Assembly (NCBI RefSeq): GCF_014197145.1
Contig: NZ_JACIEZ010000006.1
Span: 170,348 to 234,347 of the forward strand
Origin: Gellertiella hungarica
GTDB taxonomy: Bacteria; Pseudomonadota; Alphaproteobacteria; Rhizobiales; Rhizobiaceae
Length of the DNA stretch: 64,000 nucleotides
Reading direction: 5' to 3'
The notes beneath the pieces were generated by a model, which worked only from the letters and a program-made list of their open reading frames with translations, did no database searches and was not told the origin of the DNA. Below are positions 7,468 through 15,800 of this stretch, one piece after another. The position numbers and the translations under genes were made by a program. Positions within the stretch are counted from its first letter, which is position 1. Each line of letters opens with the position of its first letter.

Positions 7468-9027
7468 TCACTCGGCAGCCGCCTTCAGCGGGTCCTGGTG
7501 GAACGACTGCTCCCAGGTATCACCGGTCCAGCCATTCTCGTCGTAGTCGCTCATGCAGGTATCGACGAGCGCTTCCATTTCGCGCAGCCGCCCGGTGCGT
7601 TCGGCGCCCTTCAGCACCTGCAGGCGGACCTCTTCCGGCGCGCCGGCATAGTTCAGCTCGTAGAGCGCATGGCGGCCACCGAATTCCGTACCCGTCGCAT
7701 CCCAGAGCAGCTTCATGATCTTGATGCGCTCGATGTGGCTCATGTCGTTGGAGCCGCGGACATATTGCGCGAGATACTTGTTGATCTCGGGATTGTGGAA
7801 GTCCTTGGCCGAGGACGGCAGGTAGATGAGGCCCGAGGCCACAGTCCGGCGGACCATGTCGATGACCTTGGGATAGGCTTCCGACATGAAGGTGCGGTAG
7901 CAGAGGGCTGCTTCCATGTTGGGCAGCACCGCGCCATTCGCCCAGGGCTGCGGATTATAGGCCATGGCATTGGAGAAGGCCCAGAACTGGTGGCGGATGG
8001 CAATCACTTCGCCGAGCATCGCCTGATTGCCGCGGAAGGCATCGCCACCCGTGGCGCGCAGCGCCTTGGCAAGCAGCCCTGCGAGGAAATCGAGCTTCAC
8101 CGCCAGCCGGGTGCAGCCCTGGAAGCAGTAGCCATGCATGAAGCCCGAGGCCGGGTGGAAGGACAGGATCTTCTGCGCGTCGCGCAGGACCAGCACGTCT
8201 TCCCAGGGGACGAAGACATTGTCGAGCACCAGGATCGCATCGTTCTCGTCGAAGCGCGAGGAGAGCGGATAGTCGAAGGGAAGGCCCGCCGTGTTTGCGG
8301 TCTCCTCGTAGGAGACCCGGCAGAACATCTTGATGCCGGGCGCATTCATCGGGACGATGAACATGACCGAGAGAGAGGGATCTTCCGTCACCGTTGCCGA
8401 GGACTGGGCAAGGAAATTGTAGTGGGTGAGCGCCGAGGAGGTGGCAACCACCTTCGCGCCCGAGACATAGATGCCCGCATCGGTTTCCTTGGTGATGTGA
8501 ACGAAGACATCCTTCACCTGGTCGGCCGGCTTGTGGCGGTCGATGGGCGGATTGACGATCGCGTGGTTCATGAAGAGCACGCTTTCCTGCGCGCGCTTGT
8601 GCCAGGCAAGGGCATTGTCCTTGAAGGGACCGTACCAGTCGGCATTGGCGCCGAGCGTGTTCATGAGCGCTGCCTTGTAATCGGCGGTGCGGCCCATCCA
8701 GCCGTAGGACATGCGGGCCCAGTCCGCGATCGCGCCCTGCTGGGCAACGAGTTCGGCCGAAGACTTCGCCACGCGGAAATACTTGTGCGTATAGCCGCCA
8801 TTGCCCGTGTCGGTCGGCGAGGTCAGGCGATCCTTCTTGGCCGGGTCATGCAGCGCATCGTAAAGACGGGCGAGCGACCGGACCGAATTGCGCATGGCGG
8901 GATGGGTGGTCACGTCCTCGACGCGCTCGCCATTGATGTAGACCTCGCGGCCATCCCGGAGGCTTTCCAGGTATTCGGCCCCGGTGAAGGGACGGGTCTT
9001 GTCGGCGCGGATATCTTCGGGGCGCAT
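7468..9027 (-). CDS. hpaB: 4-hydroxyphenylacetate 3-monooxygenase, oxygenase component
   Basis: This 519-aa protein is the expected size for the FADH2-dependent oxygenase that hydroxylates 4-hydroxyphenylacetate to homoprotocatechuate. It has the acyl-CoA dehydrogenase-like fold of the HpaB/PheA family. Recognisable segments are TGAEYLESLRDGREVYINGE near the start, VSGAKVVATSSALTHYNFLAQ in the substrate/flavin region, and GTEFGGRHALYELNYAG near the C-terminus. Start 9027 is preceded by GAGGAGAG; an ATG at 9057 lies upstream of that site and inside the palindrome region. It is divergent from hpaA and is followed by hpaC. Confidence 0.94.
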   Translation of the reverse strand: MRPEDIRADKTRPFTGAEYLESLRDGREVYINGERVEDVTTHPAMRNSVRSLARLYDALHDPAKKDRLTSPTDTGNGGYTHKYFRVAKSSAELVAQQGAIADWARMSYGWMGRTADYKAALMNTLGANADWYGPFKDNALAWHKRAQESVLFMNHAIVNPPIDRHKPADQVKDVFVHITKETDAGIYVSGAKVVATSSALTHYNFLAQSSATVTEDPSLSVMFIVPMNAPGIKMFCRVSYEETANTAGLPFDYPLSSRFDENDAILVLDNVFVPWEDVLVLRDAQKILSFHPASGFMHGYCFQGCTRLAVKLDFLAGLLAKALRATGGDAFRGNQAMLGEVIAIRHQFWAFSNAMAYNPQPWANGAVLPNMEAALCYRTFMSEAYPKVIDMVRRTVASGLIYLPSSAKDFHNPEINKYLAQYVRGSNDMSHIERIKIMKLLWDATGTEFGGRHALYELNYAGAPEEVRLQVLKGAERTGRLREMEALVDTCMSDYDENGWTGDTWEQSFHQDPLKAAAE

Positions 9028-9041
9028 GGGCTCTCTCCTCC

Positions 9042-9053
9042 TGAACATGTTAA
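9042..9053. promoter_or_regulatory. Second copy of the hpa palindrome upstream of hpaB
   Basis: TGAACATGTTAA differs by one base from the perfect palindrome at 6287-6298; the inner eight bases AACATGTT are identical. It lies 15 bp upstream of the hpaB ATG, where a bound repressor would block the promoter or the early transcript. It is about 70 bp upstream of hpaA. HpaR binding is inferred. Confidence 0.55.
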
Positions 9054-9122
9054 GCAAGGATAGGCCGGACAGCGCCGATCGGCCATGGACATTTCCGGCA
9101 ATTCGCTGGTACTTTTTCCGGC

Positions 9123-9989
9123 ATGAGCACCGAGCAGGACATCCCCACCTTCTTCGTCTATGGCGAGCCGAGCCGCTCGCTCGATGTCGGCTTCCTGCAT
9201 GTGGAAACCGTAAACGAGCGGCAATCCGTGCATCAGGGGCATGTGGCCCCGCACAAACATGCGCAGATGGGGCAGATCACCTTCTGGTATCGCGGCGAGG
9301 GCGACTACCGGATCGAGGAGCGCCAGTTTCACTTTTCGGCGCCGGCGGTGAGCTTCATACCCTCGAACGTGGTGCATGGCTTCGAAATCGGGCCCAAGAC
9401 GGACGCCATCGTCGTATCGGTGGCGGACGACACGCTGCGTGCCCTTTCCGGCCTCACGCAGCTGCCGCTCGACCAGCCGGTGCTGCTGCAGGGGCTGAAG
9501 GGGGATGTGGGCTGGCTGCGGCTTTCCGCGGTGCTGGAGCTGATCCAAGCGGAATACCGGGAAGGCGAGCCGCCGACGGGCAAGGTTCTGCCGGGGCTGA
9601 TCGCGGTGGCGCTTTCCTACATCGCCCGTCTCGGGGCGGGGGCGGAAGCGCCGAGCGTATCGCCGACGGTCACGCTGGCGCTTGCGCTCCGGCGGGCCGT
9701 CGACCGGCATTACCGGCAGGATCACCCGGTGCAGTTCTATGTGGAGCTGCTCAACACCACGCCCCATCTGCTCGACAAGGCGGCCCGACAGGTCTTCGGC
9801 CAGCCGGTGAAGGCCGTCATTCTCGAACGGCGGCTCCTGGAGGCAAAGCGGCTCCTGATGTTCACCATCCGGCCCGTGGAGGACATTGCCGCCGAAACCG
9901 GCTTCAAGGATCCGGCCTACTTCTCGCGCTTCTTCAGAAAGCGCGTAGGCGAGGCACCCGCCGCCTGGCGGCGGGCGCATGTGGGATAA
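9123..9989 (+). CDS. hpaA: AraC-family activator of 4-hydroxyphenylacetate catabolism
   Basis: This 288-aa protein has an N-terminal cupin sensor (HVAPHKHAQMGQITFWYRGEG, residues about 40-60) and a C-terminal AraC/XylS double helix-turn-helix. The second helix-turn-helix reads EDIAAETGFKDPAYFSRFFRK. It is PobR/HpaA-like and lies divergent from hpaB, the usual position for the 4-hydroxyphenylacetate-responsive activator of hpaBC. No membrane segment is seen. It converges on the aminotransferase gene, with only 3 bp between the stops. The ligand is inferred from context. Confidence 0.87.
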   Translation: MSTEQDIPTFFVYGEPSRSLDVGFLHVETVNERQSVHQGHVAPHKHAQMGQITFWYRGEGDYRIEERQFHFSAPAVSFIPSNVVHGFEIGPKTDAIVVSVADDTLRALSGLTQLPLDQPVLLQGLKGDVGWLRLSAVLELIQAEYREGEPPTGKVLPGLIAVALSYIARLGAGAEAPSVSPTVTLALALRRAVDRHYRQDHPVQFYVELLNTTPHLLDKAARQVFGQPVKAVILERRLLEAKRLLMFTIRPVEDIAAETGFKDPAYFSRFFRKRVGEAPAAWRRAHVG

Positions 9990-9992
9990 GGC

Positions 9993-11342
9993 TCAGAGCC
10001 CGGCAAAGGCCTTGTCGAGCGCGCCGAGGATAATCTGCACTTCGTCGGCCGAGAGGATGAGCGGCGGGGAGAGGATGATGTTCGAGCCGGAGACGCGGAT
10101 CATCACGCCCTCGGCATAGGCACCTTCCGCCGCCTTCGCCATCATCTTCTTGTCGGCGGCCTTCTTGGTTGCGCGGTCGGAGACGAGCTCCAGCGCGCCC
10201 ATGAGGCCGATGCCGCGGACATCGCCGACAACCTCGTGCTTTTCCTTGAGCTTCGCCAGCCCGGCCTGAAGTTCGGCACCCCGCGCCCTGGCATTGGCGG
10301 CGAGATCGAGGCGCCGGGTCTCGGAAAGGGCGGCAAGTGCGGCCGCGCAACCGACCGGATGAGCCGAATAGGTATAGCCGTGGCCGATGGCACCGAAGCT
10401 CGTCTTGTCCGCCTCGAAGGCTTCCGCAACCTTGGCGCCGATCAGAGTCGCGCCGAGCGGGAAGTAGCCTGAGGTGATGGCCTTGGCGATGCACATCATG
10501 TCGGGCTTTACGCCCCAGAGCCGCGAACCGGACCAGGCGCCGGTGCGACCGAAGCCGGTGACGACCTCGTCGGCAATGAGCAGGATGTCGTGGCGGTCGC
10601 AGAGCGCACGCACGGCCGGCATGAAGCTTTCATGGGGCACCATCACGCCGCCGGCACCCAGCACCGGTTCCATGATGACGGCAGCGATCGTATCCGCGCC
10701 CTGGAAGGCGATTTCGTCCTCGAAAGCCTGGATGATCAGCTTTGCAAGCGCGGCCGGATCGGTTTCGTTGAAGGGGTTGCGATAGGTATAGGGGGCGGGC
10801 ATGTGGAAGAAGCCCGGCATCAGCGGCTCGTAGTTGCGGCGGAAATTGGCATTGCCGTTCGCCGAGGCGCCGCCGAAATGGGTGCCGTGATAACCCTTCT
10901 TCAGCGCCAGGAACTTGGTCTTCTCACCGAGCCCCCGGACCTTCCAGTACTGGCGGGCAAGGCGAAGTGCCGTCTCGACGCTGTCCGATCCGCCAGACGT
11001 GAAGAAGGAGCGAACCATGCCTTCCGGCGCGAACCAGTCGGCGAGCTCGTGGGCCAGCTCGATGGCGGGCGCCGTCGAGGTGCCGCGGAAGGCGGAATAA
11101 TAGGGCAGCTGGTCGAGCTGGGCTGCAATCGCCTTCTTCACCGGGTCCGAACTGTAGCCGAGATTGACGTTCCAGAGACCACCCACCGCATCCAGCACCT
11201 CCGTGCCGTCGACATCGGTGACGCAGGTGCCCTTGCCGCCGGTGATGATCTTCGGCGGATTGGCCTGCATTTCTGCCGGATGAGCCATCGGATGCCAGAT
11301 GTGGCGGGCATTCTGTTCGCGAAGGAAGTTGCTGTCGCGCAT
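9993..11342 (-). CDS. Class III pyridoxal-phosphate aminotransferase
   Basis: This fold-type I omega-aminotransferase has 449 aa. Signature parts are SGGSDSVETALRLARQYW (PLP phosphate site), FLALKKGYHGTHFG, DEVVTGFGRTG (Asp holding the PLP ring nitrogen) and AKAITSGYFPLGA with the Schiff-base Lys. The family moves amino groups from omega-amino acids or amines, such as beta-alanine, putrescine or GABA-type substrates, to pyruvate or 2-oxoglutarate. It is followed upstream in the operon by a HAD hydrolase (12-bp gap) and the Tm-1-like gene. The divergent aldehyde dehydrogenase nearby would fit oxidation of the aldehyde formed. The exact substrate cannot be read from sequence. Confidence 0.88.
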   Translation of the reverse strand: MRDSNFLREQNARHIWHPMAHPAEMQANPPKIITGGKGTCVTDVDGTEVLDAVGGLWNVNLGYSSDPVKKAIAAQLDQLPYYSAFRGTSTAPAIELAHELADWFAPEGMVRSFFTSGGSDSVETALRLARQYWKVRGLGEKTKFLALKKGYHGTHFGGASANGNANFRRNYEPLMPGFFHMPAPYTYRNPFNETDPAALAKLIIQAFEDEIAFQGADTIAAVIMEPVLGAGGVMVPHESFMPAVRALCDRHDILLIADEVVTGFGRTGAWSGSRLWGVKPDMMCIAKAITSGYFPLGATLIGAKVAEAFEADKTSFGAIGHGYTYSAHPVGCAAALAALSETRRLDLAANARARGAELQAGLAKLKEKHEVVGDVRGIGLMGALELVSDRATKKAADKKMMAKAAEGAYAEGVMIRVSGSNIILSPPLILSADEVQIILGALDKAFAGL

Positions 11343-11354
11343 GGGTGTGGTCCT

Positions 11355-12020
11355 TTATTGCGCGCTGAGGCCGAAATGGGCCAGCGCCTGTTCATAGGAT
11401 TGAAAGGGGGCGGTCACGTCGAAATGGACCGTGCGCATGCCGACGGCATCGCCGCCCTTCACGTTGCGCAGCTGGTCATCGACGAAGACGCAGTCATCGG
11501 GCTCGACGCCGAGCGCCTCGATCACCGTGCGGTAGGCGCGCGGGTCGGGCTTGAGGATGCCGGTATAAGTCGCATCGCTGACGAGCTCGAACCTGTCGAG
11601 CAGCGGCAGCTTGGTGCGGAAATCCTTGCCATAGAAGAGATCGAGTTCGTTGGAGAGGATCGCCAGCCGAAAGCCTGCATCGGCAACCAGATCGATGGCC
11701 TTGCGCGCTTCCGGGCGGATCACCGCATCGGGATCGGCCCCGCGCGAACGGATGACGAAGGTCTGCATGTCGGTCCACTCCTCGCCGACGAGCCTGCCGG
11801 TCTCGGCGGCGCGGATGTGCCAGTAATCCCGCTCGCTGATTTCGTCGGCCTGCATCTTCTGCCAGAGCGGATCGCGGGCGGGATCGAAAGGCCCCGGCCA
11901 ATCCAGGGTGCCTTCGGCAAGGCCGAGTGCGGATTCGGTCAGCCGGTGGGTTTCGAACATGGTCTTCGAGATGACCCCGCCGAAATCCAGAACGAGTACC
12001 TTGGCAAGCTTGCCGGTCAT
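11355..12020 (-). CDS. HAD superfamily hydrolase, subfamily IA
   Basis: This 221-aa haloacid dehalogenase-like phosphatase has motif I as VLDFGGVISK. DFGG replaces the common DxDx(T/V), with the nucleophile Asp retained. Motif II is AILSNE, motif III the Lys of GILKPDP, and motif IV VFVDDQ. The DFGGV version of motif I occurs in epoxide-hydrolase-N-terminal-like and YihX-like HAD proteins. The start overlaps the Tm-1-like stop by 4 bp (ATGA), so the genes are coupled. The substrate is unknown. Confidence 0.85.
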   Translation of the reverse strand: MTGKLAKVLVLDFGGVISKTMFETHRLTESALGLAEGTLDWPGPFDPARDPLWQKMQADEISERDYWHIRAAETGRLVGEEWTDMQTFVIRSRGADPDAVIRPEARKAIDLVADAGFRLAILSNELDLFYGKDFRTKLPLLDRFELVSDATYTGILKPDPRAYRTVIEALGVEPDDCVFVDDQLRNVKGGDAVGMRTVHFDVTAPFQSYEQALAHFGLSAQ

Positions 12021-13282
12021 GCTGCTTCTCCGGTCTTTTCCTTGACGCCTGCAGGCACCTTGCCTTCGGCTGCCCAGCGGTCGAGGACCGAAAGCGCGAC
12101 ATCGGCAAAGCCCGGGCTGTTGATGTGATGGGGTGTCGCGATGAGTTCGACCGGCGGGCGGATGGCCTCGCGCATGGCTTTCAGGAAGCCGCCGAGGCTT
12201 TCCGGATCATGGAAGGGCTGCCCCTCCTGATCCCATTCCTGGATGCCGCCTTCCGGCAGGATGAAGGCGACCGGACCCTTGGCGGCCGAAAGCTTCTCGC
12301 CGATCTTCTCGGCAATATGGCGGCGCTCCTCGGGGCTGGCGATGATGGAGCCGATCAGGCGGTTGTGGCCGTGATAGGCCCGGTCTGCAAGCTTCGGCGG
12401 CAGCGGCAGCCAGGCGCAGACATCGATCATGTCGACGGCACCGGGCGCGACGATCTGCGGGATGCCGAGGCGTCCGGCATTCTCCAGACGGTCCGGGCCG
12501 GAATTCACCACCGAGCCGTTCTCGAAATTGGCGAGTTCCTGGAGCGAGAAATCCATCACCACATCGAAACCGCGCTGGGCGGCGACCGCTTCCAGCGCAC
12601 GCCCGCCCATGCCCGTCGTGTGGAAGACCACCAGTTCATAGCCGCGCTTGTCGAGTTCCGGTTTCAGATGGGTCATGTATTTCAGGCAGGACTTGCCGAG
12701 CGAGCTCATGCCGACGACGGGCTTCGAGCGGGTCGGGCGAACGGCAGTCTTTGCGGCACCCACCACCGCGCCGGAGGCCTGCGACAGCACCGCACGGCAG
12801 ACGCTGTTCAGCCCGTAGAGGCCGCCTGCCCAGAGGATCATCATCAGGTCTGTCGCGATCCGGTCCGGCGGCAGGAGGTGCGAATAGGAAATGGTGGACA
12901 CCACGAATTTCGGCACGCCGAGCGGGAGCGCGAGCGCCACATCGAGCGCCAGATCCGTGCCCATGGAGCCGCCGAGCGCCAGCACGCCGTCGATCCGGCC
13001 TTCGTCATGGAGCTTGCGCGCAAGGATTGCCGCACCGCCTGCCATCATGGTCATGGCCGACATCTCGTCGCCGCCGGCCGTTGCCTCGGCCAGCGTGTGG
13101 CCGCCGGCCGCCAGCACGTCGTGCTTGGAGAAATCGGGTTCGTAGGGCGGATCGCCGAGGATGCTCACATCCATCTGCAGCGCCTCGCCGCCGGCCTCGC
13201 GGATGGAGGAGGCCATGAACTGGAGTTCTTCGGATTTGGTGTCGCCGGTGCCGATCACCAGGATGCGGGGACGGGTCGTCAT
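12017..13282 (-). CDS. Tm-1-like ATP-binding (UPF0261) protein
   Basis: This is a 421-aa member of the UPF0261/Tm-1-like family. It begins RPRILVIGTGDTKSEELQFM and carries GGSMGTDLALDVALALPLG and SYSHLLPPDRIATDLMMILW in the N-terminal domain. The second domain contains VVFHTTGMGGRALEAV. Plant Tm-1 binds ATP and blocks a viral replicase; bacterial roles are not established. The reading frame is open far upstream on this strand, antisense to the aldehyde dehydrogenase, but the ATG at 13282 gives the family N-terminus and overlaps the iclR stop as ATGA. Bacterial homologues usually have a TIM-barrel partner gene, which is not present here. Confidence 0.88.
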   Translation of the reverse strand: MTTRPRILVIGTGDTKSEELQFMASSIREAGGEALQMDVSILGDPPYEPDFSKHDVLAAGGHTLAEATAGGDEMSAMTMMAGGAAILARKLHDEGRIDGVLALGGSMGTDLALDVALALPLGVPKFVVSTISYSHLLPPDRIATDLMMILWAGGLYGLNSVCRAVLSQASGAVVGAAKTAVRPTRSKPVVGMSSLGKSCLKYMTHLKPELDKRGYELVVFHTTGMGGRALEAVAAQRGFDVVMDFSLQELANFENGSVVNSGPDRLENAGRLGIPQIVAPGAVDMIDVCAWLPLPPKLADRAYHGHNRLIGSIIASPEERRHIAEKIGEKLSAAKGPVAFILPEGGIQEWDQEGQPFHDPESLGGFLKAMREAIRPPVELIATPHHINSPGFADVALSVLDRWAAEGKVPAGVKEKTGEAA

Positions 13283-14106
13283 GGGCCTGCCTTTGCCGGT
13301 TCGAGAGTTGAAGGGGATGGGGACACGCGAGAAGGGGCCGCAGGAAGGGTCCGTCTCGGCGAGCCGCCCGATAGCTTGATCGAAATAGCCTCCGCCGCCC
13401 GCCGCACCGCCTCGCCGAGCCTGGGGATGCCGGCATCGTCGATGCGGACCAGCGGGCAGGCAATGGCAATGGCGCCGATGGCAAGGTGCGGATCCCGCCC
13501 GAAGATGGCGGCGCCGGTGGAATAGACGCCCTCTTCGTGCCCCTGTCGGCCGATCGAATAGCCGCGGGCGCGGGTATCCTCGATAAGCATGCGCAGACGC
13601 GCCGGATCGGTTTCGGTGAAGCGGGTATGGGCGGAAAGCGGTCTTGCAAGGAGCGCGTCGACATAGGCGTCGGGTGCATGGGCAAGCCAGGCGAGCCCGG
13701 ATGCCGTGCCATGGAGGGGCAGGCGCACGCCGACGGCGACGCTGACCCGGTTGGCACGCGGGGACTCGGCAACGAAGATGGAGTTCAGCGAACCGGACTC
13801 GAATTCGGAAAGATGGGTGGTTTCCCCGGTTTCCTCCGCGAGCGCCTGGACAAAAGGACGGGCGATTTCCAGAAAGGGAAAATGGCTGTCGCGAATGCGG
13901 GCGAGGCGGACAACGGCAGGTCCAAGCCGGTAGCGGCGTGTCACCGGATCGTGCTCGATCATGCCGCTTTCGGCGAGCTGGATGAGCAGGCGCCGGGTCG
14001 TGGCCTTGTCCATGCCGGTGCGGGCGGCAAGCTCGGTCAGCCCGAGATCGCCGCGCTCCGCATCGAAGGCGTCGAGAAGCGCCATGGCTTTGCCGACCGT
14101 GCTCAT
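13279..14106 (-). CDS. IclR-family transcriptional regulator
   Basis: This 275-aa protein has an N-terminal winged helix (LTELAARTGMDKATTRRLLIQL near residues 25-45) and a C-terminal IclR effector domain. The effector domain reads LPLHGTASGLAWLAH near 135 and STGAAIFGRDPHLAIGAIAI near 205. Start 14106 has GGGGAGG at good distance; the longer frame to 14142 has no ribosome site. It heads the minus-strand operon with the Tm-1-like, HAD and aminotransferase genes and is divergent from the aldehyde dehydrogenase. It probably controls both directions through sites in 14107-14284. Confidence 0.88.
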   Translation of the reverse strand: MSTVGKAMALLDAFDAERGDLGLTELAARTGMDKATTRRLLIQLAESGMIEHDPVTRRYRLGPAVVRLARIRDSHFPFLEIARPFVQALAEETGETTHLSEFESGSLNSIFVAESPRANRVSVAVGVRLPLHGTASGLAWLAHAPDAYVDALLARPLSAHTRFTETDPARLRMLIEDTRARGYSIGRQGHEEGVYSTGAAIFGRDPHLAIGAIAIACPLVRIDDAGIPRLGEAVRRAAEAISIKLSGGSPRRTLPAAPSRVSPSPSTLEPAKAGP

Positions 14107-14173
14107 CGCCCCTCCCCTTTCCTCCGGACGCTGGCCTTTCATGGGGGCGTCTCCCGCGCCGTGATCCCATGAA

Positions 14174-14190
14174 TTTACTTAACGTGTAAA
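14174..14190. promoter_or_regulatory. Inverted repeat in IclR/aldehyde dehydrogenase promoter region
   Basis: TTTACTTAACGTGTAAA has perfect 5-bp arms (TTTAC/GTAAA) around a 7-bp centre. It lies 67 bp upstream of the iclR start. A TTGACA box (14196-14201) that could serve the aldehyde dehydrogenase promoter begins 5 bp to its right. It is a candidate operator for the adjacent IclR protein. Confidence 0.45.
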
Positions 14191-14284
14191 ATACATTGAC
14201 ACCGGCCGGAAAGTTTTGCAAGTCTAAATGTGAAACGAGGGTCCATATAGTGAACCCGTCGCATTTGCCCCGGAGGAGGCGCCC

Positions 14285-15763
14285 ATGCTGAACCAGGAAG
14301 CCATCGACACGCTCGCAGCGCAGGCCGTTGCCCCGCGCGGCCATCTCATCAACGGACGCATGGTGGAGGGCGACCAGCGGATCGAAGTCAGAAGCCCGAT
14401 CGACGGCTCGGTGCTGACGACGATTGCCGGCGGCAACGAGCGGGATATCGATGCGGCCGTTGCAGCAGCGCGTGCCGCCTTCGAAAAATGGTCGCGCTCC
14501 GGCCCGGCCTTCCGCAAAAAGGTGCTGCTCAAGCTTGCGGATCTCATCGAAAAGCATGCGCTGGAGCTTGCGGTCCTCGGCGTGCGCGACAATGGTACGG
14601 AGATCAACATGGCGCTGAAGGCCGAGCCGCTCTCGGCCGCCGGCACCTTCCGCTACTATGGCGAGGCAATCGACAAGGTCTATGACGAGATCGCGCCGAC
14701 TGCCCCCGAGGTGCTGGCGCTCGTCCACCGCGAGCCGCTCGGCGTCGTGGGCTGCATCGTGCCCTGGAACTTCCCGATGATGATCGGCGCCTGGAAGATC
14801 GCGCCAGCGCTCGCCGCCGGCAATACGGTGGTGCTGAAGCCCGCCGAAATCGCCTCGCTTTCCCTGCTCCGCATGGCGGAGCTGGCGCTGGAAGCAGGCA
14901 TGCCGGAAGGCGTCTTCAACGTGGTGACCGGCAAGGGCTCGGTGACCGGCAAGGCGCTCGGGATGCACATGGATGTGGACGCGCTCGCCTTTACCGGCTC
15001 CGGCGGCGTCGGCCGGATGCTGATGGAATATTCCGCCCGCTCCAACCTGAAGCGCGTCTTCCTGGAGCTGGGCGGCAAGTCGCCGAACATCGTCTTTGCC
15101 GATACGGCCGATCTCGGCAAGGCGGCCAAGGTTTCGGCCTCGGGCATCTTCCGCAATTCGGGACAGGTCTGCGTGGCCGGTTCGCGGCTTCTCGTGGAAG
15201 AGAGCATCCACGATGCCTTCCTCGAGAAGCTTGCCGAATCGACGGCCAAGTTCAAGGTCGGCAACCCGCTCCAGCTTTCGAGCGATATCGGCGCCGTCTC
15301 CAGCGAGGACCAGCTCTCCAAGGACCTGGAATTCGTCGAGCAGGCGAAGAAGGAAGGCGGCGCTGTGCTGACCGGCGGCAAGCGGCTTCTTGCAGAAACC
15401 GGCGGCAGCTACATGGCCCCCACGATCGTCACGGGCGTTCGCCCGGAAATGACGCTCTTCCGGGAGGAAGTGTTCGGCCCGGTTCTCGCCGTCACCCCGT
15501 TCAAGACGGAGGAAGAGGCGATCCGCCTGGCCAATGGCACGGATTACGGTCTCGCCTCCGCTGTCTGGACATCCAGCCTTTCCCGCGCCCATCGGATGGT
15601 GCGGGCGATCCATGCGGGCGTGGTGCATGTGAACACCTATGGCGGTTCGGACATCACCGTTCCCCTCGGCGGCTTCAAGCAGTCGGGCTTCGGACGGGAC
15701 AAGTCGCTCCATGCCATGGAGAAGTACACCGATCTCAAGACAGCCTGGATCGACCTTGCCTGA
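14285..15763 (+). CDS. NAD(P)-dependent aldehyde dehydrogenase
   Basis: This 492-aa aldehyde dehydrogenase superfamily enzyme has VPWNFPMMIGAWKIAPALAA (cofactor site), FTGSGGVGR, catalytic Glu in LELGGKSPN and catalytic Cys in NSGQVCVAGSR. The C-terminal PLGGFKQSGFGRDKS is of the betaine-aldehyde/gamma-glutamyl-aminobutyraldehyde dehydrogenase type. A GGAGGAG-like site lies just before the ATG. With the class III aminotransferase encoded divergently, it could oxidise an omega-amino-derived semialdehyde (inference). A clear hairpin terminator follows. Confidence 0.9.
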   Translation: MLNQEAIDTLAAQAVAPRGHLINGRMVEGDQRIEVRSPIDGSVLTTIAGGNERDIDAAVAAARAAFEKWSRSGPAFRKKVLLKLADLIEKHALELAVLGVRDNGTEINMALKAEPLSAAGTFRYYGEAIDKVYDEIAPTAPEVLALVHREPLGVVGCIVPWNFPMMIGAWKIAPALAAGNTVVLKPAEIASLSLLRMAELALEAGMPEGVFNVVTGKGSVTGKALGMHMDVDALAFTGSGGVGRMLMEYSARSNLKRVFLELGGKSPNIVFADTADLGKAAKVSASGIFRNSGQVCVAGSRLLVEESIHDAFLEKLAESTAKFKVGNPLQLSSDIGAVSSEDQLSKDLEFVEQAKKEGGAVLTGGKRLLAETGGSYMAPTIVTGVRPEMTLFREEVFGPVLAVTPFKTEEEAIRLANGTDYGLASAVWTSSLSRAHRMVRAIHAGVVHVNTYGGSDITVPLGGFKQSGFGRDKSLHAMEKYTDLKTAWIDLA

Positions 15764-15769
15764 AGTGAG

Positions 15770-15800
15770 AAGGGCGGCCCAAAGCCGCCCTTTGCCTTTT
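15770..15800 (+). terminator. Rho-independent terminator after aldehyde dehydrogenase
   Basis: A 9-bp GC-rich stem AAGGGCGGC/GCCGCCCTT (15770-15778 with 15784-15792) encloses a 5-nt loop. It is followed by TTTGCCTTTT on the plus strand. It sits between the convergent aldehyde dehydrogenase and acuI-type genes. Confidence 0.8.

Noticed and set aside
13283..15712. 1231-aa open frame on the minus strand continuing upstream of the Tm-1-like gene
   Set aside because: It is antisense to the aldehyde dehydrogenase and the out-of-frame iclR gene. High GC keeps the frame open; there is no family similarity before the ATG at 13282.
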